In this document: piece by piece, positions 11,808-27,400 of the stretch
Layout of the letters: every line of letters begins with the position of its first letter
Numbering within the stretch: the first letter of the stretch is position 1
Assembly: GCA_047495785.1 (NCBI GenBank)
Contig: JBLDXI010000009.1
Location: 1,922,001-1,986,000 of the forward strand
Origin: Lepidodermella squamata
Lineage: Eukaryota > Gastrotricha
Length of the DNA: 64,000 nucleotides
Reading direction: 5' to 3'
Position numbers and translations under genes: made by a program
Notes under the pieces: generated by a model
The model's database searches: none
The model's input: the letters and a program-made list of their open reading frames with translations, nothing else
What the model was told of the DNA's origin: nothing

Positions 11808-14761
11808 CGCTTGTGAAATTTTGTTGCAACGGTTATATCGTGTTTCACTTTTTCATGCCAAATTATATTGTTGTGCTTTCGCGCTCGGAAGTTTTCTGTC
11901 CGTCGGTAATAATATTATCCGATAATCTTTTTATGGCATTCGTTGTATCTCCACACGGTCTTATCAACTTCCACACGTATCACGCAGCGGACTTGGTGCC
12001 GTTGAATCGCTGTTGAACGTGAACATTTGATTCTGCTTGAAATTGTCCTTCTGTTTATATTAGATTTGGTTATATTTGTAAAACCATGGTTAATGACTAA
12101 CAAATAATAATCGTCTTTCTCTTTTCTTGATTGTAAATAATAGCGCGTGGTTTTTTCGCAGTCATTACAAACAAGTGCCGCGTATTATTGTATTGTGTTC
12201 TGGCGTTTCATTACCTCAACATTGGTAACCAAGGCGCATGCTCCTAATTTTCTATTATTACTTATCGGTTTTGATACGTTGAATTCAATGATCGCTTTGT
12301 GGAATCTTTGAATAGCTTTCGGTTACAACGACCTAGCGCTGGTGTTGTGTTTCCTCGTGCTTCACGAAATATGCAGTCCAACATAGCTATGCCTATGCCG
12401 TAGTTATTTAGTGTTTTAGCTGATTTTCTTTTACACTTTTCAATCTCATTCTTATCGCATTGTACTGAGTCACATTTATGGCAATGATTTTTAGTACATG
12501 AGCCATAATTATTTCGCACTATTGCTGAAAACTCTCTGTAATTCCGAGACTAGCGGCGCATACTACTTTGTATACGAATGAAATCCACTGCGTAGTTTTT
12601 TCGCATTAGCTATTCGCTGGTGTTCAAACGATCGTGATGAATGGTTTTAAGATTCTTGTGGCAATATTTTCTGCAAGTGCGTCGTAATTCTTTCTATTAC
12701 TAACATTTAGTAGAATGCAGAACGTTGTTATTGCTGGATTCAATGCATGCGTGTTGTGGCAATAAAGTTGGCGCCAATGTTTCAAAATTGATAGTCTTTT
12801 TTCGGTTTCGAATCAAAGTTTGAATATAACGCAGCCTGGCATAAAGCTTGCAGTTCTTGGGTTGTATTTGTAAAATAATTGTCACAAATGGCAAAAGCCA
12901 AAAATAGGTGTTCAAATGATTACTTGTTTGAAAAATTTAATTTGAAAAGTCAATTGATACTAATCATATTCAGCAGAGATCCAAGCCCAATATCGGTATC
13001 AATATCACAGCATGAATAAAGGCACGGATTTTCGGAATTCATTCAATAAGATGGACACTTTGAAATATACTTGAACGTATATTCTGGAACCTGAGTCAAC
13101 AGCTAAAGTGCATTTCGGCGTTGTAGCACGCGACATTCGGAAAAATTCAAATTTACGGTTCAAACCCGCGTCATCGCACGATTTAAATTTGAAGAATGTT
13201 TTATGTTGGCGTCTTGTATTGATATTCAAGAAAATCGACACTATTTATAGTTATTTGAATTTCCTATTTCGGACGTAGTTGTGCCGCTTGAAATAATACC
13301 CGATTTCTTACTCTAGCTGACTAATTTAGAAACATTCATCCAGGAATCAACTAAGGTAAGACTTGAAAACGGTTTACAGGTTGGTTGAGTTGATCGGCGG
13401 ACCTCCGGAATCGATGGAGCGACCTAACATACAAAGCTAACATATCCCCTGATAAAGATAGGCATTAAAACCCATTGATACGCGATCGCAACTTGTAAGA
13501 ATTTCAAGACTAAGGATATTAGGTGACGCGAGGCCAGGTACTCTGCGTGGGCGCCCGGTTCATCACTCGAAAGGAGCATCCACTCTAACCGAAATATGCT
13601 ACATGGGGTAGTTTTGGGCATTCTTTGATACCTGGTGACAACCAGATGAACTAATCAAACCTATGGAATCTGTCAGGGGCTATCTTGAAGTGTTTGGAAG
13701 GTTGGGTTACAATGGGACATTGGCTGATGGAATTATTCTGTGACGTAATTTTTTTCGCGCCGAAGTTGCTGCGTCGTAGTTTTGCCGCAGTTTCGTCGCG
13801 CTAACGCCGTAGTAGTGCGTAGTGCGTCGAAACTGCGACTGGAATCGTAACGCGTGACTTGATTAACACATTCGCCGATGGATATCGATGTAATTGCTGT
13901 TGATGTATTTTATTAATGTGGTGAACGCAGGTAGAGACACCCGAAGGTTCTCATATAGGATTACTCCCGTCCTGTGACCTCCTCGCCTGTCTCCATTTAG
14001 TTCGATGTTGTGAACATCTTAAGCACAGGGGCCCCGCCAAGGCAAGAACCTGAAAATTTCTCTCAAGTGGCTGTTAACTAGTAAACTAGCTGAAACGCGT
14101 GGAGTCCTCATAGTCTACCTTTTTGCATCCTTTTTGGGAACTTGGCGTTGCGCGACGCAACATTTGCCGTAAAAGAGACGTTGCCCGTTACCGCCACTGG
14201 GAGACTGCTGGTGTCACTTTAACCGCAGTCGGCTCTACGATGCATGTGGTACCATTTTATTTATGTAAGATTTTTGTCACACTAATTTGTTGTTAGGCAC
14301 TGATTATGACTAAACTGATTATAAATTAGACGTTGAAATGTGTCGTCAAGGCGGCTTACCGTCAGGGATTGTTCATGTATACCTACCACCTGCAATTATA
14401 CCTACCATCAAATAATTCGACTCAAAATTGATTTTTAGGTCTTGCAAAGAGAATACCGATACCGATTGAGATCGTCCAAGGTCGCATCATCTGGGCTCAG
14501 CCGAGCAATATGAACTCAACCGTTCTCATCCGAGGCAGGTCTTACTTAGTAACCTAATCAAATGTGGCGATTTTAGATCGCCAAACTTTGGGTATTTCAA
14601 AACGTCAACTGTCGCTCGCATTACTTCCAAATGGATGTTGCGAAACTTCGAGGGATAATGGACTGAATCTTCTGGCAATAAATAGGTCCATATTCGACGC
14701 GAAACTGAGCCGAAAACTGAACAATTAAAGTTTGAATGGCTTATATACTTCAACAATATTC

Positions 14762-15410
14762 AACCAGGGAAGCTTTTTTGCGCAATGTACTGTCGATAGG
14801 TGGTTGAAGTAGGGAAGCTGACGCTCAATGGTGTAAACGCGGCTAGCCAAATCCCCAATGCTCAATGGCTCGGGGAATGGCCGTAATCATCTTCCTTTCT
14901 TCACACTAAGCGGCGACACTCTTCAGAGTGCAAACATTACATCATCATTATTATCGATACAGCAGCGCTTCTGACTGGAGGAATTAGATAGGGAAACATA
15001 TTTTGTTTCCAGGGAAAGCTGCAGGATGAATTAAGTCGCTCTCACCTTGCACGCACAAGATTTATAGACTTTCGGCGAAAGGGCGATCCCAGCAGAAAAT
15101 GACTGCATTGAGTTAGCAGAAGGATTCCAGCAGAATACACTTCCACTTATCCGATTGACTACATTTTTGTTATCCATTGTTATGGACCATACCTAGTCGA
15201 TAGAAAAAAAACCGCACCTCGATAACACCTTCCGTTGGCATTCTGCCAGAATTTCTGCCAACTTCAGCTTTTACTGTGTGGGCAGGGTGCATCCATTTGG
15301 GACATCCCTGTTATGGTACACAAAATTGCTAACTTGCAGTGATACTGTGTTATATAACGTAACAAAGAATGCTGATTCTCGTGGTGTAATCCGTTTTCCT
15401 AGCAAAATCA
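14762..15410 (-). repeat. Dispersed repeat, copy A (inverted partner at 30598-31235)
   Basis: Read on the minus strand, this block matches the plus strand at 30598-31235 almost throughout, with scattered substitutions and small indels. Shared landmarks are GGGATGTCCCAAA, AGCTGAAGTTGGCAGAAATT, CTATCGACTAGGTATGG, and the terminal AAAAGCTTCCCTGGTT. No terminal inverted repeats or target-site duplication are evident. A short frame with ILLGKRITPRESA runs along its 5' part on the minus strand. The class is unknown: a non-autonomous mobile element or an old segmental copy. Confidence 0.75.
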
Positions 15411-16124
15411 CCGGGACAGCTGATAATTCTTTGATAATTCTTTGCCTTTCTTCATTATTCTTTGAAAGGCGATTTTGAACTCGAACCGTGAATGTGACTG
15501 ATAATTTCTCATCAGCTGTAAAGGTCGAGGAAAAAGACCTAGTTTCAGCATTGTAAACAAAACAAGGCGGATTTTGTTCCAAAAACAATCGTTTGATTTT
15601 AATTCGCCACAATCAGATGTCATCAAATAAAGTATTTTTCATGGTATTATACTTTGTTATGAATTCAAAAATTCTAATGGAGTCATGCCAAAAAACGAGA
15701 ATTTATCATAACGCAGCTCAAGCTAATCTAATTTTATACATGGTATATGGTATAGCATGACTCAGTCAGGCATAAGACAGGACAAAAATTACCATAAAAA
15801 ATATAGCCCAGAAACAGATTAGGAAATATGTTGGCGAAGCAAAGTGTAAAAGCGCGGTTTTTATACATTATTAAATGGCACAAGCGTCATTCGCGCTGAA
15901 GCACGAATTCTACAGGTTCTTAGCAAATTCAATTAACGAACAAAAGAAAAGGCATTTTGTTGAAGAGTTATTACTGCAAACTGTCAAAAAAAGCAATCAC
16001 TGAGCGCCTTTGAGTTTTGTTGATTAATCATGAAGAGAACTTGACCTCCGAGTAAAATTATAGTACGGAAAACTTGAACGGGTGAAATAAAAATATATGT
16101 TGAATTTAATTGCTAACTAAAGTA

Positions 16125-18097
<1,973 letters not shown>

Positions 18098-21000
18098 TTT
18101 GTTTAACAAATCAACTATGAAGTTTAAATGTACTTGTGTAAACTGATTAAATCAAAGTATTTCAAAATGAAAGAACTGATGCAGACATAAACAGGAACTG
18201 CGGGTGATTAAATCGTATTTTGCTATTTGGTTCACATCGATTCGTTCGTGTTGCTAAGAACAATGTTGTCATGCATAACATGAATTATGTATTATTAAAT
18301 TAAACTATATTTTTTGAAGTTTCTAATTTCAATATAAAATATAGTTCAATGCCATATTAGTGTGTCGCTGTTTTGTGCGGTTTTTGTTGTTTGGTTTCTC
18401 TTTTTTGGCTGCGAAGTGAGCTTTGACAGTCACGCGGACCTTGCATCCCTTACGCTCTAGGACTTGTTATAAAGCTACCCATATGATGTATAACAGCCGG
18501 CAGTTTTCTTTATTAGTGCATCCTCAGTGGAAGCTGGAAAATTTAGTTTCGGTACTCCTCTGGACTCGGGAGTCGGGGCGATTGGTGCGAATTTCATCAG
18601 CACTGAGCACTGAGCGTTTTTATACAAAATCACGATAACTTGCTCCAAAACCTGAAAAATTGCAGGTCAATTTTACATAGGCGCTTATGATAGATGAATA
18701 GTTCTTACAAACCTCCACCCTCCACTTATTATTTACGGGATAGATTTAAGCTGTCTTGCTTTATGATGGATGTGTTCGATAATCGAAAATCGAAACTTCA
18801 TAGCTATGCATTTTTTTCATAGGCTAGGGCGTGCTCTAGCAACAGTTTTCACTGCGTCAGCATAATTTTTAATCCTTTTAAGCTTTTCATGGCAGGGAAT
18901 AGGGCAGGCAACAGCCAACCAATTCCAGTTCATTAGCTCATTAACATTGCTCCATTTTTGAATAAGCTTTAGATGTACCTACGCAACTTCGAAATTAGCT
19001 AGTCGCCATCTCAAACTCGAGTTCCTCTTGAAGACAAGCCACAAGGAAATGTATGGAAGAATTCTCTCAGGCCACAATTCTTAGTACGTGAATCTGACTA
19101 ATATAGAGCGTCAACTCTTTATTTGTTTTGTTAGATGTGTATTCATCTGTTTCCGATTAACAGTTATTATTGGATTTTGTATTGCTTAGGTAGGCTGGAA
19201 ATGATCAATCCGGTACTCTGTGAAATAAAAGCCGTTTCATTAGTACTTTTCAAGAACTCAAATTAGTGACTAGTGACCAAATCTAACGGAATCACTGCGA
19301 AAATGTCAAGAGGGTCCCAAAATTTGAATACCGCTACCCTGAAATGTATTAACGACTGCCATTATTGCCTATAGCTATGTTATCCAGGAATAAATGTACT
19401 TGATCTCCGAAAATCGCTACAAAGCAAGCAAAATATACGCTCGCTATGTTTTGTTATGATGCCATGTACAAGTTGAAGTGATTTTCATTGACTTATGATG
19501 CCAGTGCTAAGGGCATATCGGGCTATAATGTCATATATTTGTCATTACTCTATTAAACCACCTAGTTTGAGTCACCACATTTGACGGGATTTGCCACCAG
19601 GCGGTTGGGTGCATTTGCCGATGTATTGACTTCACTATCACAAAAACAATTTACCGGAGCATACCGGGTTTACAGATACACATAGCTCCCAGTATTCTAT
19701 TTATAGTTTATTTGATAAAACAGTTAGTTGCCTGAGCAAAATCGCGCTTTGGGCTATTTTCGCGGAAATATTCATTAGTTATTTCGAAATTACCTGGCGA
19801 GCGGTGAACAGATACTATTCAATCGTTCACATTCATCGAAATGCGGATTATTCGAATGATTATGTCGTGCATTTTCTGTAAGCGGAATTATTGTTCGTGA
19901 TGCTGATCACTGAAGATTTCGCATTTTTCACTTTTTGCGGCAGTAAGTTATCTAAACTATTCCCCATGTTTACAGAAAATGAGGATTGATTAGAAGCGTT
20001 AAACTAACACCTAAGTATGGCGTCGTTCTCCAGTTTCCATGAAGACTTTTATTTCTATGAGCTAGTAGCAAAAATTAGGTCGATGTGCGGACGAGAATCA
20101 GCTAAACTTGGTTGTTGCTATTTTGAATAAGAATGGGATTATCGATTTATCCTGTGAACAAATATACTTTCCTGTGTTTTTATTGCGTGACACAAAGTGG
20201 TTCAACTCTCAAGACGTGATTGCTTTATTGCATGGTACTAGCCGCGCTCTAGAAACAGGAAGGACCGCGCGCTGTCTGCTGCTCAATAGTTTACAGCAAA
20301 TAATGCGGCATTATTATTGTGTTTCTATTTCTTCTCGTGTTTATATGTTCGTCTCTCGTAGCGCTCGCATACACAATGCTAATTTATTGATTTGGTGGTA
20401 CTCGTAGCGGCTGATTTTGTGACCACCTAAAAGTAGCCATGTGCTTACGGCGATATGATCTGGAATCGCACGAAACTATTACATATTATTGCGCCTTTTG
20501 TTTCATATAGACTACATTTTATGAACTCCTGATCGACTTCAGAACTGGAGGACAGCTGTTACGATTGACGAAAATCTGCCAGCTGATTTCATTGGTAAGT
20601 ATTTCCAAGAAGAGCATTGCACCTCTTTTGTTCAAAACCTATGAATAATATTAGTTGTTTCGGATATAAATTGATAATAATATTCTGCTCAATACCCTAA
20701 TTGTACATTTCACAGCCGATCTGAGTGATGGTTAAAATCAGAACCTGACACAAATCAGTGATAAGATGCGCCTTGCATCTAGGCCATTCGTGAATGTTTG
20801 TACTTTTTGCACATTGTGTTTACTACCTCGAGCTTTTTCTTACAAATGCGTACTGCTAGTTAGATTTTGAAAAATTGGCGTTGAAAATCATAATTTCTCA
20901 CTCACACACGAGCATGTGCTTTAATTTTATCATGAATATTAATAATTCCATACATATATCATCGTATTCTTTGTTTGTTACTGTTTCCCTTCTTTTACCC

Positions 21001-21418
21001 TGCATGCTTATAAATGCTTCGTATATTCAGATCCAGCGTTCCGGTTGAAGTAACTCGGCAGAAATGATTAATTTGCGTGTGATTAAGGAGGTGGAATGTC
21101 GTTTACTATTCTCGGTAAATGTAGTTAGTTTTGTTTGTGGCGAAACAACCCCTGAAATGGCGTCGTGCTTGTGCTTTGTGGTAGAAGGACTAATTATCAA
21201 CGCTTTTGCCCCTTTTATTTTATTCTACGGTCCTTAACAGAAAAAAACAGACAGCTCGGGATAATTTGAGATCCTACACATGATTTGGTATCGCAACTTT
21301 CTTTTTTCTGTTTTAATTTTTCAATCAATCAGTATTAATTGTGTATTAGAAATATTTTGCAACAGAATTTCTATCATGTTTGTTTTTCACGATCAGGATT
21401 GACTCTGGCTGCAATTCA
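18098..21418. other. Intergenic region between two divergent genes
   Basis: This is 3.3 kb between the CFAP97 gene (minus) and the RS/Q-rich gene (plus). It is AT-rich. A small imperfect hairpin (AACTATATTTT against AAAATATAGTT) lies near 18304-18347. The longest frames have no protein-like composition. Promoters of both flanking genes are presumably here, but I see no clear core element. Confidence 0.5.
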
Positions 21419-24400
21419 ATGGCAACTGCTCTAAACGAAGCAAGCGAGCAGGTTACCCTTTCGAACGGGAGCGAAGTTGGAGAACTCAGCAATAATTTTA
21501 ACGGTTCGTTGAGTTTCCGTAAAAATTAACATTTTTTCCACGAAAACCGAAAAAAAGAAAAGTTAGGCCTTAGTGTAAAACCTTCCATCTTCCATTTTAT
21601 GTTGCATTTCTCTTGCCAATTTGATTATATTTACTCGAAAAGGATTGATGGTCTTTCGAAGGTGAGTTGACGCCTTTTAATAAAATCATATTATATTACT
21701 GTACCTCCTACATGTTATATATATGATATTAAAAGCTAGCTAACTACATTTTAAACTCCCGACACATGCTTTTCATCGTGAGGAGTTGAAAAACAACGGG
21801 GTTGATAAAATGACACAAACTCACGAGGTGAAAGTTGGAAAACACCCCATTTTTCGTGGTTATTTTTCCCAGTTTTTGGTAAGTTCCAAACATAAACCGA
21901 GTACACACGACCTATAACAGCGCTTGGCACCACTGCGCTGGAAATAACATGAAAGCCCGCTGTAGTTAAAGTGACAATCGGGAATAACGACCGACACTAA
22001 AGAAAGCACCGAGTGAAATTCATTAAAGAAATTGGTCCAAAATCCTTGACATGGTTAAATTGAGGCAGAAAGCATCAACATAATGGCTCGCTTTGCTGTA
22101 CTATTTCTACCTTCAAAAATCAACTTCTCTTCTCTATTATACTTGAAAAATGAACGCTAATCCCTGCAAAAATAATGCTTTTTAATAATACGGGCTCGGG
22201 TTGGTTGTGTGTGAGTGTTGGTTTGTTTTTACAGAATCAATATTAACTTGTGGTTGTGATGACAAATTTTTTCACGGCTTTTAAGCACGGCTTTCTTCCA
22301 CTTTCTTTCATCAAGTGTGCGAAATTAAAACATGAATACGCGTGTGCGAGTGGTTTCCTATAAATAGTGCATGCTATCATTGAACAGGTTATAATTTTGA
22401 GTTTGTCCTGCCTTTTTGACAACTACCTTTCATTTTTTGTTTCTGTCGTTATTTGCACATCGCTTTCTGACAAAAAACTACATCAAAAACTCCCGATTAG
22501 CTGTCGTATATGTTGTTTCGAATTTACTTTCCATTTCAGTGCCTACTCTTTCACTTCATCATTGCAATTGATGATAGAAAGATGATGAGAGAAAAAGTCG
22601 CGTCCAGGTAGAGCTTTTGCTGAACTGTTCTGTATCAATTTTTTGCTACACACCTATTTAGGATGTGCATTGTAAATTTGCACGTAAGTAGTAGACAAAT
22701 GATTGCATGACGCGCTGTGGCTTTTTACCGCGCCGCAAACATATCGATGATTAAAATATAAACTTTTCTTCTATTGTGCCAAATTTGCAGTTTAAAATGC
22801 CAACTGTAAGTAAAAGCGTTCAAAAGTTTCTCTTGATTTTATAATTTTCAATTAACAAGTCTTAAATGGTGGCCGTTTATCATAGTTTTTCGTCGTTATT
22901 ATATTGACAATAACATAATTTAACAAATCACTGGCTTGCTTTTGGTGTTTAGCGCATTTTACCCCTGAAATACTCACCACGCAGTTATCCTTTCTCTGTA
23001 CGCACCTGTTTTTATCATTTCACAGTTTAATTACTCTGTAATACTAACCATAATCAGGAGGAGGGGTTTTATGTTCAACTTTTCCAAGCTTTGACTTTCG
23101 TGCACACCCTGTTACCGTCGATAAATAGCCCTCTGCTTTTGGCATTCGTGTTTGTTGTATATACATGATTTGAATCAGAAGTATTTAAATGTTCATTTTG
23201 TTGTAAGTTGATGCATAAATTAAGCCGATATTATCAGGTTTGAAAACTACGAACCTTGTGGAATCGAAGCTTTATTCACTTCAAATACAACCCTCAAGTA
23301 TATCTTTCTCGCACCCCTTAGTCGACAGAGTAAACTGAGATACATGTTTCTACGCTACTAACATGGTCGCTTTTCTCATTATTTGGCTGTGGAGATTTTA
23401 AGGTCGCGATTAAAGGTCAGGGAATGCTCGAAGTAGTCGTTGCTTTATCGCTTCCATTAGCGGACAATGTTCCTTCGTATTATATAATTTTATCAGTTCA
23501 ATCAGCCATCAGTTCATCTCCATCTATCAGAGGCCGCACTTATACTAAATGTTGTCCCATTCAGTTATTTTAACGAAGGCATGCTTTTCACTTCAGTTCC
23601 ATACCCTGAGCTCTCAGTTTGCCGCGAGCTTTGTATTGCACGCGTTCGAAATGCAGATGAAAACGTCAGTAGAAGTCATTAATTTGATGTAATTTGGGAT
23701 TTTTACGACAGTCATTCCAGTCTTCAAAGTTTTGTAAGTAAACACAATGCATGTTACATTGATTTACTAACCCTGTCAACAGTTTTTACAATTTACTAAA
23801 ATTGCAGTGAGTATTTTCATTTAATTTGCTGTTCACGTGTAGAATTTGTACATTTGGCTGTATTTTTTTCTGAAAGCCTAGATATCATTATCCTTCTCGC
23901 ATAATAATTTTTTGTAACGTACATTTCCCGTTAAACCTCTGCATTTTTGGGACTGGCTTAATACTTAATTCATAATGAAAAGATGGTGATAGAATCGACT
24001 GACGCACGTATTGGAATTTACGTTCATTTCTATCTATGCTTTGTTAGCTTGTGGACTTGAACCCGTTTTAAATACCACGCGAAGCCTGTATGTTAAGAGT
24101 TTCACTTGCTTTGAAATGTTGTATAGCATTCGAAAGGTAAAACAAAAATAAGCGGGGTTCTGTACAAATAAGTGAAGAAATAGTTTTAAAATTTGAAATA
24201 TTTCACTTTGCATAGCTAACTGTCGCTTTCATCAGGTACGTATATCCAAATAGTGTCGAATCCCCTAATTTTTATCATAAATATCGTCGATCACAAAATC
24301 TGAGAAAAAATTGCGTAGCTCATTATTCTTTCTGCTTATAACGTGTTGTAGTTGCGTGTCAGTTTCATTTATTTTTGTTTATTTCATATTTACTAACCGA

Positions 24401-27400
24401 ATTGTGGTGAGGAATGTGACTTACATAGTGGGATTTGCACCGGTGCGTAACCTTGAGAGCCCGAAAAGCTTACCTAAATTTTCTTAGATAAAGATGCATG
24501 CTACAAAAGCTGAACTATAGCGCTCGAATGATTTAAAAATAACCTGCACTACGTTAATCAACCGAAACATTGCTGTTAATGATTGATCTATTGGGCACTT
24601 GAAAACTCTCTGCACCTGCTTCTCCTTTCATTACAACGAGTTAGCACCGTTATTTCCATGATGATAAAAGTGAATTTTTGTGCTGCTTTGTCGCAGCAGG
24701 TACTTCATCGGAGCTGGCAAATGATGTGGTAAAGTTGTGCATATTGATGCAATGCTTGCCGGCATCAAATTTTGCAGCAATCGTTGTCTAGTTTCATGTT
24801 ATCTCTCGAGCTCTAAATTTTGAAGCAATCTAAAGCTTGTCAGTCCTAAATGTTTACATAACATTAGCTCTGCGGTTGCTGTTGCAAGGGTGAATGTGAA
24901 CTGCTATATTAAAACATGCTGCTCTGCTACATTTCGCTAAAATCCCGTTCATTTATTACAATTATTTACGTCACTCGAAATGTCTAAATTTCAAAATTCT
25001 GGGCGTATCTTACTAACCTTCTTCGATTCATTGATAACAACTTGGTTTAGTTGAGAATGTTCGGTAAAAGGCGCTGTTCACCAGATCCCATTGTTGTTTG
25101 CTTTTTATTGTGTCATGAGAGTTGATAGGCTTCATATTTCTTGGTAAGTTGATGATTGGTGAGTTTCAATGAAAAAAGCGAAAAATATGGCGTGAAATTT
25201 CGGGTAACTAGCGAAGTTATTTTATTTTGAACCACAACCGAGTCCCCTTTTTGATATGATTCAATCTCTTTTAACGTATAGAATTTCGATTTATTAGAGC
25301 GAAATCTCATCGGTTCGCGGGTGTTCATTATTTTGGTTTGTCATTTCAGGAAATGGCACCAACGACGAGATTTCCAACGATGCAAAACCGGACTCTGTCG
25401 CTAACAACAGCGAGAAAGACGGCAAAGGTGAGTGGTTTAGCCGCTATTCTCGACATTCTAACTAACCTCATCATCAGATTCGGAAGCCGAAGCGGATAAC
25501 AATGCAATTCTGGAGGTGATAACAATATCGAAAGATGTCGGTTCGCCGTCGGAAAAGCCGGACAGGGACGTTCAGGAGCCGGCCGAAGAGCCGAAACCAG
25601 CCTCGATAAATCTGAAGGCTGAAACACAGCAAATAAATCGAGAGGCCGCGATAAGCCTAGCTCGAAAATTGGCGAAAGGTGGCGGCCATGGCAGTCACCG
25701 GAGTCGAAACCACCGAAACCAAACAGCGCCCAACAACCTGCCGCCGCCATTACTTTCACGAGAAAACAATGCTGAGACAAAATCTAAGCAGGGTTCTCGG
25801 AAAAGTACCTGGTCTGATGATGAAACGTATGTTTTATTTACTCAATTTTTAATCTTCCTTAAATTTCCAAGTAAAATTTACCAGCGGTGTTTAATATGAA
25901 AAAAGGCAAATAATTTTATTTATTTTGAAACTGTGTTGACACTGTTTGTCTGTAGTCTTGATTTTTTTGGACCTTGTGTTTGCGAAGGTAAGATCATGTC
26001 ACGTGTAAGTTGCGATTGTTCAACATTTACAATTTAATACTCATAATTAAACATATCATCATTATAATCGCCAAGTTGCTTTCGGTCTAACTACTTTCGT
26101 ACATTTAATTCAAGTTTGTGTACTCTTTTGTTGACGAACAATTGTTTTATAATATCGATATATAATCGAAAATTTCGACCCTGGAAATTGGTGGATTTTT
26201 GGCTTAATTCAACCGTATTTTTCTCCAGGTCGAATAATCAGCAAAAAGCTGACGATAGCTTGCCGCCTCCTCTCCTGCCGAATTTTTCGATCGTAGGCCG
26301 CAAAAAGCGCGATCCTATTGGCTCGGCCAAGTGGGATACAAGCAGCGAGAGCGAAGCTGAAGACCCCGGCGCCTCTAAGCTTGCCTCAGCCGAAACCCGG
26401 CCGAAACGAGCGCGTAACGAAGAGGCTGATAAACCGGCGGCTGATTCACTAAGTCTACCGTCACAGTCGCCTCCAAGTCCGACATCGTCTTGTGGCGATG
26501 GACTCTCACCTGTCCCGCAACAAGCGACTAACAATAACGGCAGCCATCACTCAAACAAGCGAAACCATCTGCCTCATAGGTAAAATTAGGCTGAATTATA
26601 AAAGCTATCAAGTGTCCTAAATTGAATTTTCTGGAACCCGAAAATTCTGTTCACTGCGACAGGACTAGAAATTTTCCAATTCCTTGAAAATGAATAAGTT
26701 TTGAAGATCGATAAGGTTGAAATTGGTTGAAATTAGAATAAAATTAGTGCATTTTTCAAAAATTAAGGTGGATTTTTTATTTCATCCTTTGAATTGCAGG
26801 AACGGCGCTCAAAATGATTCTCAGCAGCCTCTGCAATTACCACCGCCCCTTCTATCGAATGACCAGTTACCTCCGCCCCTTCTCGGGCCCGACTACGTCC
26901 CGCCGCCGATGCGTGGCGCTGATGGAAAGCGCGAATCGCAATCTCGCCGAAGTCGCTCAAAGAGCCGCTCCAAATCGCGCTCGTCGTCGGGCTCGCGGTC
27001 CCGCTCATCTAGTCACCACCGCCGCAGGCGCCGACGAAGTAGTTCTGGCTCGCGTTCACGATCGCGGTCGTCCTCTCGATCCCGCTCGAGCAGCCGGTCT
27101 AGTCGCAGTCGAAGCAGCTCGTCGGACCGGTCTCGCTCCCGATCGCGATCTCGCCACCGTCGGCGACACCGCCACTCGTCATCTCGATCACGGTCCCGCA
27201 GCTCAAGTCGATCAACATCTCGATCTCGATCTTCATCTCGCTCACGGTCGCGTTCTAGATCCCGCAGTCGTAGATCCCGGCGATATTCAAGACGGAGCCG
27301 CCACTCACGGCGAAGTCGTAGAAGTCGAGATAGGAGGCGGGGCAGGTCCGACTCGTCACGTTCAAGGTCGCGTTCGAGGTCAAAGAGACGGTCCCGATCG

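Larger units (their letters stand above)
9513..16124. other. 6.6 kb intergenic region with one dispersed repeat copy
   Basis: About 9.5-10.8 kb is GC-richer and probably includes 5' flank and control sequence of the SPSB3-like gene. Frames there, including a 152-codon minus-strand one at 10412-10870, lack protein-like composition. About 10.9-13.7 kb is AT-rich with short microsatellites. A repeat copy lies at 14762-15410. No tRNA, snRNA or complete gene was recognised. Confidence 0.55.

Noticed and set aside
13157-13168. GGTTCAAACCC, resembling a tRNA B box
   Set aside because: The flanking bases do not form a T stem, and no A box or acceptor stem is found at the right distance.
18304-18347. 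Small AT-rich hairpin (AACTATATTTT / AAAATATAGTT), possible miRNA
   Set aside because: The stem is only about 11 bp and nearly all A/T, too short and weak for a miRNA precursor.
20108-20407. 99-codon plus-strand frame upstream of the RS/Q-rich gene
   Set aside because: Composition is random-like and there is no splice continuity with the downstream exons.
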